A stretch of 12,139 nt of DNA from ZC4RG17 sp036259475 (lineage in GTDB: Bacteria > Actinomycetota > Acidimicrobiia > Spongiisociales > ZC4RG35), in assembly GCA_036259475.1 (NCBI GenBank), contig DATABS010000065.1, positions 1 to 12,139 on the forward strand. The letters run 5' to 3'. Below the pieces are notes generated by a model. That model worked only from the letters and a program-made list of their open reading frames with translations, was not told the origin of the DNA and did no database searches. The translations under genes and the position numbers were made by a program. Below, one piece after another: positions 5,850 through 12,050 of the stretch; position 1 is the stretch's first letter; every line of letters begins with the position of its first letter.

Positions 5850-6809
5850 TTACGCCGACTTCCGGCGAGTGGCCTCCACGCTCGCCTGCAAGGCCTCGAG
5901 GAGATCCGTAACCTTCTCGGGCTCGGGCTCCTCGGGTGCCAGACGCACCTCCTCACCTTCGATCTTCGCCTGAATCGCCTCTTCCAACCTCTCCCGATAC
6001 GAGTCATGGAAAGCGGCCGGATCGAAGTCGGCGCTGAGGTGGCTTATCAGAGATTCGGCCATCTCCACCTCCTGGGGACTAACCCGCACGTCCTTCTCGA
6101 GCTCATCGAAGACGGGCACCCTCACCTCGTCGGGCCACTTCATCGTCTCCAGCGCCAGAACGTCTTCAGCAGGCCGGATGGCGCACAGCCGTTCCTTTTC
6201 ACGGATCGTCACCTTGCCGATCCCGACTCGGCCCGCGCTCTTCAGCGCCTCCAGCAGGACCCGGTACGCCTTGACGGCGCTCTCCTCCGGCGCCAGGTAA
6301 TAGGTCCGCTCGAAATAGATGGGGTCGATCTCCTCGCGTTTCACGAACTGGACGACGTCCACCGCCCGGATGCTGTCCGACGGGATCCGCTCCAACTCCT
6401 CATCGGTGAAGGTGACGTAGCGGCCTTCTTCGTACTCATAACCCTTGACGATGTCGTCCCAGTCGACTTCCTTCCCGGACTTCGAGCTGACCCGCTTGTA
6501 CTTGATCCGGGACCCGTCCTTCTCACTGAGCAGGTGGAACGAGATGTCGCGGTCCTCGGTGGCCGAGTAGAGGCCCACTGGGATCGTGATGAGCCCGAAG
6601 CTGATCGCCCCCCGCCACACGGCCCGCTGAGTCGTGGTCGGTCGATCGAGCCCGTCGCCGGACGACCCATCGCCGCCATCGGCAGACTGCTCGAGCGCCT
6701 CGACGAGTTCGTCCTTGTCCATCGACGAGCGGCCTTCGATGTCACGCTCCTGGGCAATCTCGTAGAGGCGGTCCTTCGTGAGTTCGCTGAGATCCTTGGT
6801 CTTGGCCAT
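5850..6809 (-). CDS. ku: Non-homologous end-joining protein Ku with N-terminal Rho_N/SAP-like module
   Basis: Bacterial Ku forms a homodimeric ring that loads on DNA double-strand ends and recruits the ligase LigD. The core begins near residue 62 with RAVWRGAISFGLITIPVGLY, the family hallmark, and continues with ISFHLL, DWDDIVKGYEYEEGRYV, the YYLAPEESAVKAYRVLLEAL segment and VIFDELEKD-like sequence (VPVFDELEKD), ending near residue 319. Residues 6-41 match the Rho_N/SAP-like pattern (LSELTKDRLYEIAQERDIEG, then SSMDKDELVEALE), a small nucleic-acid-binding fold, joined by an acidic Gly/Ser linker (42-60). The lysine-rich C-terminal tail of mycobacterial Ku is absent. No ribosome-binding site precedes the ATG; TTGACC (6844-6839) and TAAGAC (6824-6819) are a poorly spaced promoter candidate. 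No ligD is visible in the window. Confidence 0.95.
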   Translation of the reverse strand: MAKTKDLSELTKDRLYEIAQERDIEGRSSMDKDELVEALEQSADGGDGSSGDGLDRPTTTQRAVWRGAISFGLITIPVGLYSATEDRDISFHLLSEKDGSRIKYKRVSSKSGKEVDWDDIVKGYEYEEGRYVTFTDEELERIPSDSIRAVDVVQFVKREEIDPIYFERTYYLAPEESAVKAYRVLLEALKSAGRVGIGKVTIREKERLCAIRPAEDVLALETMKWPDEVRVPVFDELEKDVRVSPQEVEMAESLISHLSADFDPAAFHDSYRERLEEAIQAKIEGEEVRLAPEEPEPEKVTDLLEALQASVEATRRKSA

Positions 6810-6933
6810 CGCGCTGTTGTCTTACCCGCTCGCCGCTCGGTCAACCAGCGCGACGATCGATCGACGAGCGGGCAACGCGCCGCGCTTGGCGCGGATTCTC
6901 GCCCCCTCGATCTGATGACGTCAGGTGACGTCA
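6810..6933. promoter_or_regulatory. ku upstream region, with two tandem TGACGTCA palindromes at the dnaB stop
   Basis: Two identical 8-bp palindromes, TGACGTCA, lie at 6916-6923 and 6926-6933, separated by GG, so their centres are one helical turn (10 bp) apart. They overlap the last codons and stop of dnaB and lie about 107 bp upstream of the ku start. A CCGCGC-TTG-GCGCGG hairpin is at 6880-6894 and could end dnaB transcription. Binding of a regulator is inferred from symmetry and phasing only. Confidence 0.3.
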
Positions 6934-9584
6934 CGTCCTAGATCAGCGAAGCGTGTGAACTCGGGCAGGAAGGTCATCCGAACCGTCCCAGTCGCCCCGG
7001 CACGGTGTTTCGCCACGATCACCTCGGCCAGGCCTTTGTTCTCCTGGTCTTCGGGGTGGTAGTACTCATGCCTATAGATGAACATCACGACGTCGGCGTC
7101 TTGTTCGAGGCTGTTGTGGGCAACCATCCCGTTGGCGATGAAGTTGTGGGTGTCCTCGACGGTGGCATCAAACGTCGGCATGTTGCCGATGGGCGTTATC
7201 TCCACGATTTCGTCCCAGAACACGTCGGAAGTTGCAAGGTCTACCAGTTCTCCGTCTCCAATTGTCATTCCGATCCGCCGCAGGCGTTCTCTGGAGAAGC
7301 GGCGGGGACGTGTTTTGGTACCCAAGAGATAAGAACCGCTATATCCCTCTTCGAGGGCTTGAGCGAGCTGGCGGTGAGTTACGCCGGCTTCATGAGCCGA
7401 CTCCCGCACCCGCTCGGCTACTTCCCAAGGAATGAGATCGACGTTGGGATTCGGCTGTATACCGTCGAGAATCCGCAGCGCCTCCGGGATGACGGCACCT
7501 CGTTCGCCGTGGCAACCGACTACGCGCAAGAACCGTACGACCTCTTCGCGACCGTTGATGCGCACATGGAACGAGTCTCGATAGCCGTTCTTTCGCGCCG
7601 TCGAAATACGACTCCTTATGTCGAGTCTGAGAAGTAGCCGTCTTACGTCGTCGGCCAAGCGCCTACTACGCGAGGCGTAGTACACCCTGACGAGAGGACC
7701 GCGTCCGTTCTTGGACAAAGTGATGGAGCCGTCCGTGGCCCAGAGGTGTCGGAGAAAGAGCGCCAACTGATCGTCGGGCAGCTCAAAGACCTCCTCCGGG
7801 ACGAACTTCTTTGGTGCCCGACTTCCCCAGAGCCCAAGCGGCTCGAGCCAATTCCGCATTGGATGGTGGCGGCCATGGGTGAGGTGATAGGGGCTTGGCA
7901 AATGGAGCTGCCAGGTACGGCCCTGTTTGGAATGGGTCGGCCTCACGCCGAACCTTCGAAAGGCGGCACTCTCCACAGCTTCCTTGTTGGCCGGATCAGC
8001 GGTTGCATACCGGATCGTGGGGCCGATGGAACCATCGCCCAACAGATGAGCCAGCAAAACGAGTTCGTCGTCGTCCCAGCGGAGCGTAGAGCGGACCGGT
8101 GCAGGAACCCTCCGCGGAACTGCCGCAAAGCTGCCCACGTCCAATGAGTCCAGGCGACACCACCCCCCTACAGTCAGGAACTTGTGATTGCCGGTCGCCT
8201 CGACCTCGTATCCCGAGGCGGTACGAAGCCGATACACCGGCTTGATCCCGGACGGATACGACTTGACGAGTCGTCGCGGAACCAGCCGCCAGTGGTCGTC
8301 GATGGACCAGACCAGAGGCTGCTCCTGGGAAAGCACCAGTTCGCCCAACGTCACCTCGGTGCCGTTGTCGGCTCGGAGCAACCTCACACTGGCGGGCATG
8401 CATCCACTCTCTCGGAGATCCGACAGCCGAGGACGCTTGTCTTCCCGGGCTTCGAGCGAACGGTTGAGCTGTGAAAGCCCGATGACCGGAACCTCCAACT
8501 CCCGAGCGAGGTTCTTCAGATTCCGGCTGATCTCGGCAATCTCCTGTTGGCGGTTCTCGCGCGCCGTCCCCTGCATGAGCTGGAGATAGTCGACCACCAC
8601 CAGCGAAAGTCCTGTCTTCCGCTTGAGCCGGCGGCACTTGGCGCGGATGTCGGTCACGGTGACGATGGGCGAGTCGTCGATGAAGATGGGCGCCTGATAC
8701 ATCCGGGAAGCCGCGTCGACCACCCGCTGCCACAGCGGCCCCAGCTGACCGGATCGCAGCTTCATCGAGTCGACGCGACCGACCGAAGAGAGAATCCGCT
8801 GGACGATCTCCTCTTTGGACATCTCCAGGCTGAACAGCGCCACCGGTTTGCCCTGCCCCGCCACGTTGGTGGCGATGTTCATCATCAATGCGCTTTTTCC
8901 CATGGCGGGGCGGGCGGCGATGATCACCAGGTTGGCGTTCTGAAGGCCGGCCAACTTCTTGTCGAGGTCCCGGAATCCAGTGGCGAGGCCGGTGATCTCA
9001 CTCCCCTGCGACTCGAGCAGCTCAATCTGCTCCAGCACTGCCGAGAACAGCGGACCCACCTCGATCATGTTCTGCGAAGCTCGCCGCTCCGCGACAGAGA
9101 GGACAGCCTGCTCCGCCCGATCCATCACACTGTGGATCTCATCGTCGAGGTCGAACGCGATGGTCGTGACGGAACTGCCGGCTCGAATCAGATCACGACG
9201 ACGTCCGTTCTCTTCGACGATCGTGGCGTAATGCTCGACGTTGGATGTGACGGGGACGACATCGACCAGACGGGTCAGATAGGAGACGCCGCCGACCTTC
9301 TCCAGCTCACCCGAGCGTCGCAGCTCCTCGGACAGGGTGACGGCATCGATCGCCTGGTTGCCGTCGTACAGGCGCCGCATCGACTCGTAGATCGACTGAT
9401 GAGCCGGGACATAGAAGTCTTCGGGATGGATCCGGTCCATCACGTCGTTGGCGGCGTCGGAGGACAGCAGCAGCGCTCCGAGTAGGGACTCCTCCGCCTC
9501 GCGCGAATGCGGCGGGACACGGCCGGCGGACCGGGGAGCTTCTCCGTTCACGTCTGAACATCCATTTCGTCGATACGGATACAC
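6921..9584 (-). CDS. dnaB: Replicative DNA helicase DnaB, interrupted by an in-frame intein
   Basis: DnaB is the hexameric 5'-3' helicase that opens the replication fork. The precursor has 887 residues; after splicing out residues 395-824 the helicase would have 457, the normal size. The N-terminal domain starts at PPHSREAEESLLGALLLS (about 24). The RecA-like motor follows, with Walker A ARPAMGKS (Lys230), Walker B LVVVDYLQLM and motif RLSDLRESG, where the intein enters. After it comes SLEQDADVVMFIYR and the C-terminal KHRAGATGTVRMTFLPEFTRF. The start is uncertain: GTG 9584 gives the longest form, while GTG 9551 removes 11 poorly conserved residues; neither has a good ribosome-binding site. 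It lies behind rplI across a 122-nt gap with a terminator-like hairpin, so it likely has its own promoter, which I could not place. Confidence 0.96.
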   Translation of the reverse strand: MYPYRRNGCSDVNGEAPRSAGRVPPHSREAEESLLGALLLSSDAANDVMDRIHPEDFYVPAHQSIYESMRRLYDGNQAIDAVTLSEELRRSGELEKVGGVSYLTRLVDVVPVTSNVEHYATIVEENGRRRDLIRAGSSVTTIAFDLDDEIHSVMDRAEQAVLSVAERRASQNMIEVGPLFSAVLEQIELLESQGSEITGLATGFRDLDKKLAGLQNANLVIIAARPAMGKSALMMNIATNVAGQGKPVALFSLEMSKEEIVQRILSSVGRVDSMKLRSGQLGPLWQRVVDAASRMYQAPIFIDDSPIVTVTDIRAKCRRLKRKTGLSLVVVDYLQLMQGTARENRQQEIAEISRNLKNLARELEVPVIGLSQLNRSLEAREDKRPRLSDLRESGCMPASVRLLRADNGTEVTLGELVLSQEQPLVWSIDDHWRLVPRRLVKSYPSGIKPVYRLRTASGYEVEATGNHKFLTVGGWCRLDSLDVGSFAAVPRRVPAPVRSTLRWDDDELVLLAHLLGDGSIGPTIRYATADPANKEAVESAAFRRFGVRPTHSKQGRTWQLHLPSPYHLTHGRHHPMRNWLEPLGLWGSRAPKKFVPEEVFELPDDQLALFLRHLWATDGSITLSKNGRGPLVRVYYASRSRRLADDVRRLLLRLDIRSRISTARKNGYRDSFHVRINGREEVVRFLRVVGCHGERGAVIPEALRILDGIQPNPNVDLIPWEVAERVRESAHEAGVTHRQLAQALEEGYSGSYLLGTKTRPRRFSRERLRRIGMTIGDGELVDLATSDVFWDEIVEITPIGNMPTFDATVEDTHNFIANGMVAHNSLEQDADVVMFIYRHEYYHPEDQENKGLAEVIVAKHRAGATGTVRMTFLPEFTRFADLGRDVT
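7113..8402 (-). mobile_element. DnaB intein (430 residues) with LAGLIDADG homing endonuclease
   Basis: The insertion splits RESG from SLEQDAD, the position used by the Synechocystis DnaB intein. All splicing residues are present. They are Cys1 of the intein, block B ATGNHKFLT with Thr70 and His73, block F TFDATVEDTHNF with Asp412, and the terminal HN pair (His429, Asn430) followed by Ser+1. The central endonuclease has both LAGLIDADG helices, LAHLLGDGS (Asp123) and LRHLWATDGS (Asp224), each keeping its metal-binding acidic residue. The segment after the second helix (about 341-380) is basic and helical, as in other DnaB inteins. No frameshift or stop is seen, so both splicing and homing look intact. 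Antisense open frames across it are shadows. Confidence 0.95.
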
Positions 9585-9662
9585 GTCGGGTGTGACGTGA
9601 AAGGGGAAGTGCCGTCAACCTACCCCACACTCCCGGGGTCGGGAAAACCACTCTGCCGACTT

Positions 9663-9701
9663 GTGAAGATTTCCTCGGCAACCAGCCGAGAAAATCTTCA
9701 C
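9663..9701 (-). terminator. Terminator-like hairpin after rplI
   Basis: A 17-bp stem closes a 5-nt loop, 5 nt behind the rplI stop. Outer arms are GTGAAGATTT / AAATCTTCAC and the inner stem is CTCGGC / GCCGAG. The single imperfect position is a G-U pair in minus-strand RNA but a C-A mismatch on the plus strand, so the fold serves the rplI transcript. No U-tract follows directly. The outer arms match those of the hairpin at 1446-1484. Confidence 0.75.
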
Positions 9702-9706
9702 GGGAG

Positions 9707-10153
9707 TCAGGCGGGGATGACGTCCAGCGTGATCGGGAACTCCACCTCGTTGTGGAGGTGGATCTGGATTTCGTGGAGACCGATGTCGCGGATGGGGTTA
9801 TCGAGCCGAATCGCCCTCCGGTCGAGCTCCACACCGGTGAACTTGCGAATTCCCTCGATCACGTCGGCCAGTCCGACCGACCCGTAGAGCTTGCCTTCGT
9901 CTCCGGCCTGGGCTGCGATCACCACCCGGGTGCCGACGAGCTGAGTGGCGGTCCGCTCCGCCTGTTCTTTGGCCTGCCGATCGGCTTCCTCGCGGGACCG
10001 GCGCAGCTCATCGGCGCTGCGGATGGCACCGTCCGTCGCCTTGATCGCCTTGTTCCGGGGCAGCAGGAAGTTGCGGGCATAGCCGTCGCTGACGTCGATC
10101 ACGTCGCCCTTCTTGCCCACCTTTTCGACGTCGGAGATGAGGATCAGCTTCAT
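9707..10153 (-). CDS. rplI: 50S ribosomal protein L9
   Basis: L9 binds 23S rRNA domain V near the L1 stalk. The 148-residue product is of normal length. It starts with MKLILISDVEKVGKKGDVIDV and the diagnostic GYARNFLLPRNKAIKAT (26-42), followed by the long connecting helix (about 45-75) and the C-terminal domain with KLYGSVGLADVIEGI. The ATG overlaps the rpsR stop as ATGA, indicating translational coupling, and rules out the upstream in-frame extension. The hairpin at 9663-9701 follows the stop. Confidence 0.97.
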   Translation of the reverse strand: MKLILISDVEKVGKKGDVIDVSDGYARNFLLPRNKAIKATDGAIRSADELRRSREEADRQAKEQAERTATQLVGTRVVIAAQAGDEGKLYGSVGLADVIEGIRKFTGVELDRRAIRLDNPIRDIGLHEIQIHLHNEVEFPITLDVIPA

Positions 10154-10425
10154 TTGGTCGAAACGTAGGGAAGTAGCGCCATCTCGCGGGCGTTCTTGAT
10201 CGCCTTGGCGACTTCCCGCTGGTGGAGAGGGCAATTCCCCGTCACTCGCCGGGAGCGGATCTTGGCCCGGTCGGACATGAATTTGCGCAGCAGCGCCACG
10301 TCCTTCCAGTCGATCTCGGTCGACGGGTCCTTACAGAATTGGCACACCCTCTTCTTGGTGCGCCGCAGGTCGGGGCCGCCGGAACGGCGGCGCCTCCCGC
10401 GTTCTTGGGTTTGCTTTCTGGCCAT
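10150..10425 (-). CDS. rpsR: 30S ribosomal protein S18
   Basis: S18 binds the central domain of 16S rRNA together with S6. The product has 91 residues. After a basic N-terminus, it shows VCQFCKD and NCPLHQ, the CxxC plus C-x2-H set of the zinc-binding (C+) S18 form, with the core WKDVALLRKFMSDRAKIRSR between them. Some actinomycetes carry zinc-free S18 paralogues as well; none is seen here. The start is fixed by AAGGAG placed 8 nt upstream of the ATG. It begins 25 nt after ssb and overlaps rplI by 4 nt. Confidence 0.97.
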   Translation of the reverse strand: MARKQTQERGRRRRSGGPDLRRTKKRVCQFCKDPSTEIDWKDVALLRKFMSDRAKIRSRRVTGNCPLHQREVAKAIKNAREMALLPYVSTK

Positions 10426-10450
10426 CAAATGCTCCTTGTGGGTTCGAAGA

Positions 10451-10933
10451 TCAGAAGGGGGCTTCGTCGGGTCCGTACTCTTCACGGGCCACGGGACCCG
10501 GTGGGACCTGGCGCTCGCCACCTCCGGAGCCGCCGGAGCCCCCGCCGTTGCCGCCGCCGTCCCAGTCGCCGCCGGAACGGGTGGTCTTGTTGACCGAGGC
10601 GGTGGCCCAACGGAGGCTGGGGCCGATCTCGTCGATCGAGACCTCCACCACGGACCGGCGGTCGCCTTGTTCGGTTTCCCATGACCGCTGTTCGAGGCGG
10701 CCGGTGATGATCACCCGGGTGCCCTTCTGGAGCGACTCGGAGACGGCCTCGGCTTGTTCGCGCCAGCAGGTGCCGTTGAAAAAGCTGGTGTCTTCTTGCC
10801 ACTCGCCGCTCTGGCGGTCACGCCAGCGGCGATTCACGGCGAGTCGGATCTTGGCCATGGCCACCCCGGAGGGGGTGAAACGGAGTTCGGGGTCGTCGAC
10901 CAGATTGCCGACGAGGGTCACGTTGTTGGACAT
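10451..10933 (-). CDS. ssb: Single-stranded DNA-binding protein SSB
   Basis: SSB coats single-stranded DNA during replication and repair. The 160-residue protein has an OB-fold (1-112) with MSNNVTLVGNLVDDPELRFT, NRRWRDRQSGEWQEDTSFFN and GTRVIITGRLEQRSWE, then a Gly-rich linker (120-140) and the acidic tail DEAPF, the docking tip for partner proteins (usually D-D-x-P-F). The start has a good AAGGAG element 8 nt upstream. A 9-bp inverted repeat lies between rpsF and this ribosome-binding site. Confidence 0.97.
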   Translation of the reverse strand: MSNNVTLVGNLVDDPELRFTPSGVAMAKIRLAVNRRWRDRQSGEWQEDTSFFNGTCWREQAEAVSESLQKGTRVIITGRLEQRSWETEQGDRRSVVEVSIDEIGPSLRWATASVNKTTRSGGDWDGGGNGGGSGGSGGGERQVPPGPVAREEYGPDEAPF

Positions 10934-10951
10934 CTGGATGTCTCCTTCCCA

Positions 10952-11000
10952 GGACGGTGTTTGCCCACGTCGACTATGCCGCAGGACACCGACACCGTCC
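10952..11000 (-). promoter_or_regulatory. Inverted repeat in the rpsF-ssb gap
   Basis: In minus-strand RNA the perfect 9-nt arms GGACGGTGT (11000-10992) and ACACCGTCC (10960-10952) enclose 31 nt. The second arm ends 4 nt before the ssb AAGGAG. A shorter alternative pairing, GGAC with GTCC, exists inside the first half. It could tune ssb translation or be an mRNA processing site; there is no direct evidence for either. Confidence 0.4.
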
Positions 11001-11009
11001 AGAGGGTCT

Positions 11010-11294
11010 TCAGGACGCCCGCACGATCTTGTGGCGGACGACGTCGTCGGCAAGGGTCAGAACCCGGTCCAGGTCGTCGACCGCTTCCTGTTCGGCCTCG
11101 AACTTCACGACCGAGTAGAAGCCTTCGTTGACGTGGTCGATCTCGTAGGCGAACCGTCTCTTGCCCCAGAGGTCTGTGCCTCCGATGCTGGCGCCGCGGC
11201 TGCCGAGGAAGGTCTCTACTTCCTTGACCTTGGCCTGCACGTCGGTCTCGGCCAGTTCGGGCCGGTGAATCGTCATTACTTCGTACACGCGCAT
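11010..11294 (-). CDS. rpsF: 30S ribosomal protein S6
   Basis: S6 forms a heterodimer with S18 on the 16S rRNA platform. The product has 94 residues and the family pattern: MRVYEVMTIHRPEL at the first strand, DLWGKRRFAYEIDHVNEGFY in the middle and VDDLDRVLTLADDVVRHKIV at the end. The start is fixed by TAGGAGGTGA (11310-11301), a nearly full complement of the 16S rRNA 3' end, 6 nt before the ATG. It is the first gene of the rpsF-ssb-rpsR-rplI operon. Confidence 0.97.
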   Translation of the reverse strand: MRVYEVMTIHRPELAETDVQAKVKEVETFLGSRGASIGGTDLWGKRRFAYEIDHVNEGFYSVVKFEAEQEAVDDLDRVLTLADDVVRHKIVRAS

Positions 11295-11313
11295 GTGGTG
11301 TCACCTCCTATGG

Positions 11314-11351
11314 ACATCCGGTCGGAAGGCCCCACTCGGCCACATTGATGT
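11314..11351 (-). promoter_or_regulatory. Candidate S6:S18-binding leader of the rpsF operon
   Basis: In the rpsF 5' leader, 3 nt before the Shine-Dalgarno sequence, ACATC (11351-11347) pairs with GATGT (11318-11314). Inside, GGCC-GAGTGG-GGCC forms a second stem. The 3' side of the internal loop holds TTCCGACCG, which contains the CCG trinucleotide. Two stems around an asymmetric loop with CCG on the 3' side is how I remember the S6:S18 autoregulatory motif described in other bacteria. The stems are short, so this is tentative. Confidence 0.4.
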
Positions 11352-11412
11352 CGCCCGGTGGAGCAGGGGTCTCACGACGGCAGCGGCGCGAGTCGCCGAC
11401 GTCGGAAAGAGG

Positions 11413-11442
11413 ATTCTAGCCACCGACTGGGTGGTGGGCGAA
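11413..11442 (-). promoter_or_regulatory. Probable promoter of the rpsF operon
   Basis: TAGAAT (11418-11413) is a strong actinobacterial -10 box. TTCGCC (11442-11437), 18 nt upstream, is a weak -35 box. Transcription would begin about 110 nt before rpsF and include the candidate leader structure. The DUF192 gene stops just upstream, at 11446. Confidence 0.55.
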
Positions 11443-11445
11443 CCG

Positions 11446-11976
11446 TCACGACAAATCCAGCCGCGGCTCGGGACCGAGATCTGGCCGGGAGGCCGGCACC
11501 TCCAGCGCGTACCGGGCGGGCGAGTCGATCGTGTAGGTGGGACACGGCTCCTCCTCGCACGGAACCATCTCGAGCATCCCGACTCCCAGGCCCTGCGAGT
11601 CGAAGAAGTAGATGTCGAGGGGGATGAGAGTGTTGCGCATCGTGAACGCCACACTCCGTTCAGATCCGAGATCGAACAGCATCCCGTCGAGGTCACCCAG
11701 ATCGTCCACCTCCATCAGACCGCGGGAGCGGCTCGAGGGAGTGCCGGCCCACGCCACCACGAACCTTTCTCCGTCGATCTCCACCTCTCTCACCTCGGGA
11801 CTCGAGAGATCACCCGTCGAGAGTGTGGTCGAGGTGGAAGAAGCCACCGTGGTGGTGGGATCTGGCTCGGTCGTCGAAGTGGATGCCTTAGAAGTACTTG
11901 TCCCTTCGCCGCCCTCGACCGCCGGCGTGCAAGCTGCGGCCAGAGCGAGAAGGAGGATCAGACCGCGCCGGGCGAC
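11446..11976 (-). CDS. DUF192 family lipoprotein (start codon unclear)
   Basis: The C-terminal half is a DUF192 domain: GERFVVAWAGTPSSRSRGLM, DGMLFDLGSERSVAFTMRNT, LIPLDIYFFDSQGLGVGMLE, VPCEEEPCPTY and PARYALEVPA. The family's function is not established. Before it stand a lipoprotein signal (ARRGLILLLALAAAC, Cys16 from the assumed start) and a Ser/Thr-rich tether of about 35 residues. The signal should start at 11976, 6 nt behind GGAGGG, but that codon reads GTC. No ATG, GTG or TTG exists in frame until 12107, and that one lies in the opposite arm of the inverted repeat and yields an Arg-rich leader of no likely meaning. The gene may use GTC, or the sequence here may be wrong. It ends 28 nt before the rpsF promoter. 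Confidence 0.75.
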   Translation of the reverse strand, partial: VARRGLILLLALAAACTPAVEGGEGTSTSKASTSTTEPDPTTTVASSTSTTLSTGDLSSPEVREVEIDGERFVVAWAGTPSSRSRGLMEVDDLGDLDGMLFDLGSERSVAFTMRNTLIPLDIYFFDSQGLGVGMLEMVPCEEEPCPTYTIDSPARYALEVPASRPDLGPEPRLDLS

Positions 11977-12050
11977 GGTCTTCCCTCCAGTTCGGCGGCG
12001 ACCTCGTCGGCCAAGTGATACGTCTCTTCGTCGCCGCCGAACTGGAGGGA
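11958..12050 (-). CDS. Possible 3' end of a gene upstream of the DUF192 gene
   Basis: In another minus-strand frame the spacer and the left arm read QFGGDEETYHLADEVAAELE, then GRPSPGAV and a TGA at 11960-11958. This looks like an ordinary acidic protein C-terminus and would overlap the DUF192 gene by 19 nt, as in a coupled gene pair. The frame stays open to the window edge, but beyond about 12050 it crosses the inverted copy of the lipoprotein region, where its composition becomes Arg-rich, so the upstream boundary is arbitrary. I cannot name the gene. Confidence 0.3.
   Translation of the reverse strand, partial: SLQFGGDEETYHLADEVAAELEGRPSPGAV

Noticed and set aside
5837..6007. Upstream extension of the coiled-coil protein into ku
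   Set aside because: The extra 57 residues are Arg/Pro-rich, overlap the ku coding region out of frame, and precede a natural MEFDELY start.
6854..6863. CGATCGATCG palindrome before ku
   Set aside because: A short alternating palindrome is common in this composition and does not extend into flanking symmetry.
6006..6941. Plus-strand open frame opposite ku
   Set aside because: It is the antisense of well-conserved Ku codons, with composition typical of shadows.
7005..7637. Plus-strand open frame opposite the intein, considered as a separate homing gene
   Set aside because: The minus strand encodes a complete intein with all motifs; the plus frame shows no family motif.
8547..9485. Plus-strand 312-codon open frame opposite the dnaB N-terminal half
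   Set aside because: Shadow of DnaB; no domain and no plausible start signal.
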